Shown one piece after another: positions 8,400-16,429 of a stretch of 64,000 bases of DNA. The DNA lies in the NCBI RefSeq assembly GCF_000426825.1, contig NZ_AUGC01000009.1, positions 84,406 through 148,405 on the forward strand, written 5' to 3'. The DNA comes from Thermonema rossianum DSM 10300. Lineage in GTDB: Bacteria > Bacteroidota > Bacteroidia > Cytophagales > Thermonemataceae. The notes below the pieces were generated by a model. That model made no database searches. It was given only the letters and a program-made list of their open reading frames with translations, and had not been told where the DNA came from. The position numbers and the translations under genes were made by a program. The first letter of the stretch is position 1, and each line of letters opens with the position of its first letter.

Positions 8400-9224
8400 A
8401 TGAAACAACGAATCTCTTACCTGTTTGTTTTCTTGCTAAGTTATGCATCTTTTACATATGCGCAAGTCAGTGAGACATTGTCCTTTGAGCAAGCCAAGCT
8501 TGAGATGCTGTGCCAAGCCATACGCTTTAACTATCGCTATCAAGGACAAAGCGCTTACATCAAAACCTTAGACTGCCGGAGCTTAAAAGCTTTGGGCAAC
8601 AGCATTCCTTCACGCTTCAAAAGCTCAACCCGTCTTTACAAGACCTACGCCGAACGGTCTTACAGCCAGCTGCCCGATCTTGAAAGCCGGCTTGAAAAAC
8701 TGCAAAAAGATCTGATAGCCGAACTGGAAGGCATCGGGCAAATAGCTCATGGCGACAATGCAAAAAAACTTCAAGAGTGGAACCGCGCCCTGCAGCAGTT
8801 GAATCGTGAATTTGAAAGCATTCGTGCACGCGCCCTGCAAAAGCAGTCACAAACACAGGAGGCGGTGCCTGCTCCCGAAGCTACTTTTAGCGAGCAAACA
8901 GAACAGGAGACCATCATGCTTCAAGAAGATACGCACGATGTTTCGGCAGACTTGACGGAAAACGCTCCATCTCACGGGCATCACGGTCTGTGGATTATTA
9001 GCATTCTTTCTGCCTTTGTTGCCTTGGCTTCGGCAGGCATTGCCTACGTTATTTATGTACGTAGCAAATCGGAAATGGCAGCCCTTCGCGAGGTAGTGTA
9101 TGAGCGCTACAACCTTCTGGATCGGCGCTTTGACCTGTTTTATCAACAACTGACCAAGCAAGACCAAGAGACGGGTGCCAATCCGTCAAGCGGACCACAA
9201 GCAGAAGAGGACGATGAGGCGTAG
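8400..9224 (+). CDS. Hypothetical exported coiled-coil protein with one membrane segment
   Basis: A 274-aa protein of unrecognised family. A signal peptide (residues 1-21, cleavage after TYA) is followed by a soluble region with one Cys pair (C37, C59), a coiled coil near 100-145, an acidic low-complexity linker and a membrane helix near 197-220 (IISILSAFVALASAGIAYVIYV). The cytoplasmic tail of about 50 residues is again charged. Type I topology suggests a periplasmic sensor or scaffold. It diverges from the HMA gene with only 48 bases between, and ends at a bidirectional terminator. Confidence 0.6.
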   Translation: MKQRISYLFVFLLSYASFTYAQVSETLSFEQAKLEMLCQAIRFNYRYQGQSAYIKTLDCRSLKALGNSIPSRFKSSTRLYKTYAERSYSQLPDLESRLEKLQKDLIAELEGIGQIAHGDNAKKLQEWNRALQQLNREFESIRARALQKQSQTQEAVPAPEATFSEQTEQETIMLQEDTHDVSADLTENAPSHGHHGLWIISILSAFVALASAGIAYVIYVRSKSEMAALREVVYERYNLLDRRFDLFYQQLTKQDQETGANPSSGPQAEEDDEA

Positions 9225-9274
9225 TCTGCCCGGATATCCTGCGGCGTCAATCAATCATATGTAATCAAAAAACG

Positions 9275-9304
9275 GAAGAGCTGCCTAAACCCGGGCAGCT
9301 CTTC
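9275..9304. terminator. Bidirectional intrinsic terminator
   Basis: GAAGAGCTGCC and GGCAGCTCTTC form an 11-bp perfect stem around an 8-base loop, with an A-run before and a T-rich stretch after. It lies between the convergent genes ending at 9224 (plus) and 9310 (minus). Confidence 0.85.
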
Positions 9305-9309
9305 ACTTC

Positions 9310-12300
9310 TTAAAACCCTTCTTGTTCTTCTTCTTGTTGTGGCACCTCTTCTTGCGGTTTCGGCTTGGGTGCCCCCAAATACTTCGCCTTAAAGTCTTCC
9401 ACGAACAGGCGGGCACTTCCCGGCTCCAGCAACTCAAAGCCATAATCTCCCTCCCGCTTGGGCTGTTTGCCCCGGGCAAATTGATTATTAAACTCATCGA
9501 CAGACGATACAGCCCTCAGCATATGGTTTTGCATGGTAAAGTAAAACCATATTTCATCATTGACCTCCAAATAACAATGCCATACTTCGCCGGCTTCGGT
9601 TTTCTGTATTTCCATGTACCCGGTATAAGCAGCATTGATATCCTGCGCATAAGCATTGGACACGCCAATGGGTCCTACGCTGTAAAAGGCCCGTTCTTCG
9701 GGTGACCAACGCAAATCAACCCGCGAAAGCACCAAAGCAGCCGATGACAGTTGTTTGTCGGCAGTTACCAAGGGGATGGACATCTGCTCCTCGCTTGCCT
9801 TTAACTGCGCTTCTATATATGCTTGGGTTGGCTTATCGCCTATAATCTCTGCCAGTTTCCATTTGAGCTCTACGGGGTCCGGCTCTGCCACCCTTGCATT
9901 TTCCGGCTTGTTGAGTGCCATCAAGTTACCCATGATTGAAAAGGCAGAACGCGGCGCCGGCATGTTCAGCAAAAAGAAGGCATTGAACTTATACTCGCTG
10001 CTTTTTAAATCCACCTCTGCGGTAGCCGCCTGCTTCACATAAGGCATAAAAGCTTCGCCCAGCAATCGAATATTGCCATCCAAAATGATTTTGGCAGTTT
10101 CGTCGTCAAAGACCAAGCGGTTGCCTTTCAGCTGCTCGCCGGCTACTTTGCGCGGCGGGGCTATCTTAAATTCGTTCAAAGCAGCCGTATAAACCAATTC
10201 GCCGGAAGCCAAAAAGAGTTCTTCATCTGTAAACTTGCGTTTATTTTCCAAGAAGGTAGCATATAGTACCCCATCTACCGGGTCATAGAACAAACCGGAA
10301 GTCAACACATCGGCTCCCACGCTCAACTTTTCGGGTACTTGAATGACCACTTCGCCCGAGTCGCTCTTGAACGGTATCCATGCGTCCAGGTCTTTACGGC
10401 TTTGCAGATCCAGCCTGATGAAACCGTCGAATTGTAAGCCCGGCTTAGGTGCCACCATGGTCACATTCCCTTTAAACTGAATGCGTGGCGCCATGAAGAA
10501 TTGTTCTATTTCTTTGACTTCCCCGGTAGAACGTGTATAAACTACCTCTTCCCACTTGGAGCGCCGCTTGGTAGTATCGCCAACTATATCGCGTACCAGC
10601 TCAAAATCATTGAAGTGCAAGACAAAGGTATCACCGGCAATATTCACATAGCGATAATCTGCCCGCCCTTCAAAGGCAAGCCGATGCTCTATCTTTATCT
10701 TTCCGTTAACAAAATGATGGTATTGGCGCAAGGTATCCACAATCACTTGTGCATTTTGCAGCTCTTGCACATCAGCGCCACCTAAAACTGTGATTTCGCC
10801 TTTATCGGGAATCACCTTTGCATCGGCGGTAATAATATAAGGCACGCCGGTCAGGTCCAAACGCGGCTCCTCTATGTTTCGTATATCGTAAACGCCCCCG
10901 GTTGCATGAAAGCGCAAATCTTTATTTGCTTCTGCTACATCCATGTCTGCATACTTGGTCGAATAAAAGACCGAGTTGCTGTCGCCCTGCATACGTATTT
11001 CTTGTTCGTTGAGGTCCCAAACGGCCTCGGCTATCGAAGTCCGGAATTGAGCATAAGGAAAGACTATAAACGGAAAGGCCGGGTTGGCTTGCATAATGTC
11101 AGGAACCGGCGATATTTTGCAAACTCCTCCGGCCAAGTCGAAGTCCACATTCACACCATTGCCTTGCAAAATGGGCGGATGCGTATAGAAGAAAACATCA
11201 TCGATGGCAAAAGGATCGGTTTGATGGGAGTTCACCCTAAACTCCGACTCTTTTGCCCACAGGTGCTTAGACTCAATGCGTATTTGAGGGGAAAGTACCC
11301 AAAAATCCTTGCGTGCTAAAATACCATCTGCCCAGAAGGCATTGGGCGTAATGGCTATTTTACCGTCTTTGAATGCAGCGGGGTTGTTTTCTTCAAAGAT
11401 GGTAACCGGCGCATTGGGGCGGGTAAACAACAGCATACTGTCCACCGCCACCGTGTCTTCTATTCCTGTGATATTGGTTACCCAGCGTAAGCGCAGCTTG
11501 TCGCCATAAGCACGAGGGTAGTCCGTTCCCTCAAATATGGCTTGACGTGTATCGAAGCTGGCTTCATAAGCGGTAAGTGAGTCGGAAGTAATGATAAACT
11601 GTGGCGAACGCACCGTTGTAGTCAGATGCTTAATTTCATTGTTTCCCAACGCCACCAACTTGGTTTTGTACATTACCAGAGAATCTGTTTTAAGAGTTCC
11701 TGCTGTATGGTAGAGCTTGTAGGGTCCGGACGGATAGTGCACAAAACCCAAAGAATACTTGGAGTCGAAGCCGTCATAATCGGGGTCAAAAATAGGCTGC
11801 AGCTCTTCTTCCAAAGGCTTGAAGAAGTTGGAATAAAACGTACCCTTAAACTGTGGCAACTTGGCGGTCAGGCTGTCTATGAAAATACCGGGTATTTTAA
11901 AATACACTTTCTGACGATGATACCCACCCCGCTGACGATACAGCTGATCGAAGTAGATGGTCCCACCTTCTTTAATACTTAGTTTGGGGTAAGCTTCATA
12001 AGTCTCATCGGAAACGCCCGGAATGGGTCCAAACTTCAAGCCTGACTTATTGTTGGCATAGTTGATTTGCAGTTCACCGGCACCCCAACGAATCTCTTCC
12101 CCCAGCCATATTTTCACATTGGGGTTTTCCACTTCGGGTATGGAGAAAAGCATGGTGTCTATTTCGCCCATTGTCAAGCGAAATTCTTCATAGGGTAAGA
12201 CGAAATTTTTACCGATAAAGCGGAAGTTACCCACTGTCACTTCGCCTTCCTCAAGCATGATGACCCGGTTGCCAAAAATTTTAATCTCTTTATACTTCGG

Positions 12301-14682
12301 AATCACCGATACATTCAGTTTTTTACTCAGGTCGAAGCGCTCAATACCCCGGATGGTAATGCCACCCCCTTCCGCATCGATGGTTGCATTGGGCATGGGC
12401 GGCCCGGGAAACCGTTTGCTCAATACGTAGAAGCCTTCCACCTCGTCCAAGTAAAAGTTTGCTTCGTTGTAGTCGTAGCGGCGCAACTCATAAAACAACT
12501 TGTACACATAGTCACGCTTAAAGTTTGGAATGTTCATGGTATCTTCCACAACAATGGCCGTGTCGGGAATGCCTGCCAGTGAGTCGGGGCGGCTCTGCAA
12601 GCGCCATTTAGTGAAATATACATCTAAGCCCTCCAGCTTGGCCAAGTACATTTTTTCTTTCGGGAATTTAAAACGAATGGTATCATATGCCATGGAGTCG
12701 CGGCGTGCATCGCGTGGCGAAAGCGAGGTTATCAGCATGTCGTCGAAGTCATGGTAAACATATTTACGCATCCCTTCGGGCAGCTCTTGCGCATATTCTT
12801 CGAGCGAACGTACCGGTTTGCCGGCGGTTGTGTCTTTGCGCACCAGGTGATAAATACGCTTCATCACTTGCTTATATTGCTCCGAAGCGTAATTGTGTGT
12901 GGTGCGGTTTAATATTTTCACCGTACCGGTTACTTCATTGTATATTACAAAGCCTTTACGCTCCATCTGACGCACCATGCCCACAATGGTTTTGTAGTCC
13001 TTGTGGGTAATTTCCAAAAGCGCATCCAGGTAGATTTCGCCCTCGCCCAATTCGTTGTAGTATCCGTATCGCTCCAAGGCAGCCTGCAAAACACGCACGG
13101 GATGAAAAGGCTGCAATCCTTGCAGACCGACAAAGTTTTCCTCATCGAAGTAGCTGAACGATTCGAAGGTGGCCGGTATCCGGTCTTTAGCTCCTACAAC
13201 ATAAAAATCCATGTTATTGGATTCTATGTCATAAGTAGCCACATCGGCAGAGATATAGATTTTGTGGTAATTATCGATAAAGGGCATATCCACATTGCTC
13301 TTCTCTCTAATAAACTTGATGATATGCCGCTTGCCGCCATCTTCTGTTGCTTCAATGTCATAGTTCATTGCTACATTGAGATGAAAGAGCGAGTCGCCGG
13401 CAGCCATATAGAAAGAGAAAGAAGCGGCGGGAGATGACAACTTATTTTTAACCAGCAAAAACTCACGTGCCTGTATTTGCAGGTATTTTCTTCCGTTATG
13501 TGTTACCTGCAAACGGGCGGTATTTTTATTCCGGGCAAAACCAAACAAATACTTACCTCGCAACCCCACGCCCCCTTCATAAACAACATACTTACCCAAG
13601 CCTTCAAGGCGTATGTTTTCATCATAAGAAGTAAACAAAGGATAACGGGCTTGGTCTTCTTTGGCGCGTCGCTGACTCACAAACTCGAAGCGCCCTTTTA
13701 GAGGCTTGGGCAACATGCCTTCATAATAAAGCGTGGTGTTTTCTGCCCGGAAACGCACCTCTTTGACCGGATGCGCCCAGTAACCGAACTCCAAGCGCAC
13801 CGGCAAGCGTTGAGTAGCCCGCACCGAGTCGGCCAGGGTTCTTGCCGACAGGTTATTCCAGTCAAAAATTCCCCCTTTGGCTATCAAAGCATCTTTTTCA
13901 AAGCTAAACACCCCTTGTACAGCAGTGAAAGCTACCGAGTCATAGGGGGTCATATAAACTACATCTACTTTGGGAAATACAATCAAGGCACCGGCAGGAA
14001 TGGCTTGTGCCGCATCTTCAGGCGCGGTCTGAGGCTCTTCCTGCTGCCAGGTATCATCTTCCCATGTCCCATTGTCTATGTTTTCTTCACCGTTCAGGGC
14101 AAAATCATCTTCCGGGGCAGCCGGCGGCGCCTCAGGCACCAGCTTATCTATCCATGGATAATTGGCCGGTGCTTTCTTCTCCACCCATACAAAATCGTAA
14201 GTAGGTGCAAAAGCATAGAGCCGGTTAAAATTGGATGAATACAACAAAGAATCGGCCACTACGCCATGCAGCCGCTCCAAATAGAGACTCATGGCTTTGG
14301 AAGGGTATTCCTGAAATGCCCGCTTGGTTGTCTGCAGCAGGTTTTGCAGGCGGTTGTTGTCCCACCCCTGCTCTTTAGCGAGCGTAATCACTTCCAACCA
14401 CTGCTTCCACTCGACCGCCGGCCGCAGACGCTTCTCCAAAATCACTTGCGAAACAGCGATGATATCGGCCTGCTGCGCGGGCGAATAAGCACCGGCCCGC
14501 CATTGCTCTGCAAAGCGAGTGGCAACAGCCGTTGCCTGAGTATTGCCGGTCGCAAGCATGCTTTTTTCTACCTGTGCAATAAACTCATCGGCTTGGGTAG
14601 AGAGCTGTTGCGCCCACACCGCAACCGTAGAGAGAAAGACGAGCATGCAGCACCGGGCTACCTTCCAAAGCATACGACTCAT
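9310..14682 (-). CDS. Giant exported protein (~1790 aa) of unknown function
   Basis: A protein of about 1790 residues beginning with a signal peptide (MSRMLWKVARCCMLVFLSTVAVWAQ). ATG at 14682 is chosen for that reason, and an upstream in-frame start at 14739 would add 19 polar residues. The N-terminal ~190 residues look helical. The rest is strand-rich with repeated phrases such as LKGRFEFVS, RLEFGYWAHP, LRFHATGGVYDI and FKGNVTMVAPKPG, which suggests a long beta-helix or beta-taco body like proteins that bridge the envelope (LptA/OstA or AsmA/TamB type). No family signature was recognised. The C-terminus is acidic (PQEEVPQQEEEQEGF). It lies 17 bases after prmA, so it is probably the third gene of a tpiA-prmA operon. 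Confidence 0.75.
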   Translation of the reverse strand: MSRMLWKVARCCMLVFLSTVAVWAQQLSTQADEFIAQVEKSMLATGNTQATAVATRFAEQWRAGAYSPAQQADIIAVSQVILEKRLRPAVEWKQWLEVITLAKEQGWDNNRLQNLLQTTKRAFQEYPSKAMSLYLERLHGVVADSLLYSSNFNRLYAFAPTYDFVWVEKKAPANYPWIDKLVPEAPPAAPEDDFALNGEENIDNGTWEDDTWQQEEPQTAPEDAAQAIPAGALIVFPKVDVVYMTPYDSVAFTAVQGVFSFEKDALIAKGGIFDWNNLSARTLADSVRATQRLPVRLEFGYWAHPVKEVRFRAENTTLYYEGMLPKPLKGRFEFVSQRRAKEDQARYPLFTSYDENIRLEGLGKYVVYEGGVGLRGKYLFGFARNKNTARLQVTHNGRKYLQIQAREFLLVKNKLSSPAASFSFYMAAGDSLFHLNVAMNYDIEATEDGGKRHIIKFIREKSNVDMPFIDNYHKIYISADVATYDIESNNMDFYVVGAKDRIPATFESFSYFDEENFVGLQGLQPFHPVRVLQAALERYGYYNELGEGEIYLDALLEITHKDYKTIVGMVRQMERKGFVIYNEVTGTVKILNRTTHNYASEQYKQVMKRIYHLVRKDTTAGKPVRSLEEYAQELPEGMRKYVYHDFDDMLITSLSPRDARRDSMAYDTIRFKFPKEKMYLAKLEGLDVYFTKWRLQSRPDSLAGIPDTAIVVEDTMNIPNFKRDYVYKLFYELRRYDYNEANFYLDEVEGFYVLSKRFPGPPMPNATIDAEGGGITIRGIERFDLSKKLNVSVIPKYKEIKIFGNRVIMLEEGEVTVGNFRFIGKNFVLPYEEFRLTMGEIDTMLFSIPEVENPNVKIWLGEEIRWGAGELQINYANNKSGLKFGPIPGVSDETYEAYPKLSIKEGGTIYFDQLYRQRGGYHRQKVYFKIPGIFIDSLTAKLPQFKGTFYSNFFKPLEEELQPIFDPDYDGFDSKYSLGFVHYPSGPYKLYHTAGTLKTDSLVMYKTKLVALGNNEIKHLTTTVRSPQFIITSDSLTAYEASFDTRQAIFEGTDYPRAYGDKLRLRWVTNITGIEDTVAVDSMLLFTRPNAPVTIFEENNPAAFKDGKIAITPNAFWADGILARKDFWVLSPQIRIESKHLWAKESEFRVNSHQTDPFAIDDVFFYTHPPILQGNGVNVDFDLAGGVCKISPVPDIMQANPAFPFIVFPYAQFRTSIAEAVWDLNEQEIRMQGDSNSVFYSTKYADMDVAEANKDLRFHATGGVYDIRNIEEPRLDLTGVPYIITADAKVIPDKGEITVLGGADVQELQNAQVIVDTLRQYHHFVNGKIKIEHRLAFEGRADYRYVNIAGDTFVLHFNDFELVRDIVGDTTKRRSKWEEVVYTRSTGEVKEIEQFFMAPRIQFKGNVTMVAPKPGLQFDGFIRLDLQSRKDLDAWIPFKSDSGEVVIQVPEKLSVGADVLTSGLFYDPVDGVLYATFLENKRKFTDEELFLASGELVYTAALNEFKIAPPRKVAGEQLKGNRLVFDDETAKIILDGNIRLLGEAFMPYVKQAATAEVDLKSSEYKFNAFFLLNMPAPRSAFSIMGNLMALNKPENARVAEPDPVELKWKLAEIIGDKPTQAYIEAQLKASEEQMSIPLVTADKQLSSAALVLSRVDLRWSPEERAFYSVGPIGVSNAYAQDINAAYTGYMEIQKTEAGEVWHCYLEVNDEIWFYFTMQNHMLRAVSSVDEFNNQFARGKQPKREGDYGFELLEPGSARLFVEDFKAKYLGAPKPKPQEEVPQQEEEQEGF

Positions 14683-14699
14683 GTTTATATCTTTTTTGT

Positions 14700-15533
14700 T
14701 TAGGCTTCCTGTTTTTTTATGAAGTGGGCACTGGCCCATTCATTTTTTTGCTTCATTGCGACAAAGACCAAGCCGTTTGCTTCGGCTGCCTGTCGAATGA
14801 GTGGCATATCATCTGCCAGAAAACCACTCAACAGCAAATCACCACCCATCACCAAATGACGTGCATAATCCGGCATTTCGTCCAAAAGCACATTGCGGTT
14901 GATATTGGCCAGTATCAAGTCATAGGGCGATGCCTCCAACTTCACACTTCTGACAGTACCCTGTTGTACGAAAATTCTCTCGCATCGGTTAAGATACACA
15001 TTTTCAAGGGCATTTTCTACTGCCCAATCATCAATATCGTAGGCATCTATGCGTTGCGCCCCTCTTTTTTCTGCCATAATGGACAAGATGGCCGTGCCAC
15101 AACCGGCATCTAAAACCTTTTTTCCCTCCTGTGGCAGCTCCAGTTGCCACGCAAGCATCAGGCCGGTGGTAGGGTGATGCCCCGTACCGAAAGCCATCTT
15201 GGGCGTAATGACAATTTCATATTCTGCTTGCGGGGCCGCTTCGTGAAAGCTGGCACGAATAAAACAACGCCCTTCCACCCATACGGGCTCATAGCTGCGC
15301 TCCCACACTTCGTTCCAATTGACATTGGGCAGCTCTGCAATGGTATATTCCACCCCTTCGAAAGGCTGCAGCGCTTCCTGTAAACGCTCCGGTGACCAAT
15401 TTTTCAAGGGAATGTAAGCCTTTAGCTGCTGCTCCTCTTCTACAAATCCCTCGTAGTCAATAAAAGAAAGCGCCGCCACCAGCTGCTCGTGCCATTCGGC
15501 GGGCGCTTTCAAATTCACTTCTATATATTCCAT
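14700..15533 (-). CDS. prmA: Ribosomal protein L11 methyltransferase
   Basis: A 277-aa SAM-dependent methyltransferase that trimethylates ribosomal protein L11. It has the N-terminal substrate-recognition domain (1-110) containing VNWNEVWERSYEPVWV, the TPKMAFGTGHHPTTGLM motif typical of PrmA, the SAM-binding VLDAGCGTAILSIMAEKRGA and the catalytic-loop-like LILANINRNVLL. Length is normal. It lies 10 bases downstream of tpiA and 17 bases upstream of the giant exported protein. Confidence 0.95.
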   Translation of the reverse strand: MEYIEVNLKAPAEWHEQLVAALSFIDYEGFVEEEQQLKAYIPLKNWSPERLQEALQPFEGVEYTIAELPNVNWNEVWERSYEPVWVEGRCFIRASFHEAAPQAEYEIVITPKMAFGTGHHPTTGLMLAWQLELPQEGKKVLDAGCGTAILSIMAEKRGAQRIDAYDIDDWAVENALENVYLNRCERIFVQQGTVRSVKLEASPYDLILANINRNVLLDEMPDYARHLVMGGDLLLSGFLADDMPLIRQAAEANGLVFVAMKQKNEWASAHFIKKQEA

Positions 15534-15543
15534 ACCTTGCTTT

Positions 15544-16314
15544 TTATTGACGCGCTTTTACGATATCTACAAAACTACGGGCGTTGAGTGAAGCACCTCC
15601 AATCAGGCCGCCGTCTATATCAGCTTGTGCAAACAATTCAGCGGCATTTTCCGGCTTGCAGCTCCCGCCATATAAGATGCTCACTTCATGTGCCAAAGCA
15701 TCGCCATAACGCCCGGCAATGAGCCGGCGGATATGCGCATGCACCTCTTGTGCCTGCTCCGGCGTAGCGGTTTTGCCCGTTCCTATTGCCCACACCGGCT
15801 CATAAGCAATCACAATGCGTTTCCATGACTCCGCATCTAAGGCGAAGAGGCTCTCCCGCAATTGGGTTTCTACATACTCAAGATAAGTGCCCGCTTCGCG
15901 AATAGCCAAAGGCTCGCCACAGCAAAAAATAAGTTGCATGCCGTGTTCCAATACCCGGAGTGCCTTTTTTGCCAACAGGTCATGTCCTTCGGCATGGTAC
16001 TCGCGGCGCTCGCTGTGCCCTACTATCACATAGTCCACGCCCACAGATTGCAACATGGCTGCCGACACTTCGCCGGTATATGCCCCCTTTTCATGCGCCG
16101 AGCAGTCTTGTGCTCCCAAGTAGATATGTTTCTCACGCAGTGAACCAATAAGTTTGTGCACCGGATATAAGTGGGTGAAAGGCGGAATCAGTACGACATG
16201 TACCTCGCCGTTGGTTTCGTCTTCTACCATGTGAATCACTTCCGATGCCAAAGCTTGCCCTTCGGCAAGTGTGGTATTCATTTTCCAGTTTCCGGCTACT
16301 ATTTTTTTTCTCAT
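15544..16314 (-). CDS. tpiA: Triosephosphate isomerase
   Basis: A 256-aa TIM-barrel enzyme that interconverts dihydroxyacetone phosphate and glyceraldehyde-3-phosphate in glycolysis. All catalytic residues are visible: N9 and K11 in AGNWKMN, H100 in VIVGHSERR and E172 in AYEPVWAIGTGKTATPEQ (loop 6). The phosphate-binding ILYGGSCKPEN and DGGLIGGASL are near the C-terminus. The start at 16314 gives the usual N-terminus MRKKIVAGNWKMN. It is first in a tpiA-prmA-giant-protein set. Confidence 0.98.
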   Translation of the reverse strand: MRKKIVAGNWKMNTTLAEGQALASEVIHMVEDETNGEVHVVLIPPFTHLYPVHKLIGSLREKHIYLGAQDCSAHEKGAYTGEVSAAMLQSVGVDYVIVGHSERREYHAEGHDLLAKKALRVLEHGMQLIFCCGEPLAIREAGTYLEYVETQLRESLFALDAESWKRIVIAYEPVWAIGTGKTATPEQAQEVHAHIRRLIAGRYGDALAHEVSILYGGSCKPENAAELFAQADIDGGLIGGASLNARSFVDIVKARQ

Positions 16315-16393
16315 GATTTGTGTATTTTAATTTGAAGTTATTTGCTACCTCTTCAAGAGAACAGGTGCATGATACTCAATTCACAAAAATGCT

Positions 16394-16401
16394 TATTTTT
16401 G
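16394..16401 (+). promoter_or_regulatory. -7 element (TATTTTTG) of the GAF/PAS sensor gene
   Basis: TATTTTTG fits TAnnTTTG and lies 28 bases before the ATG at 16430. No clear TTTG is found at the -33 distance. Confidence 0.45.
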
Positions 16402-16429
16402 AGTAAATACAAACAAGTAGCCCTTACAC

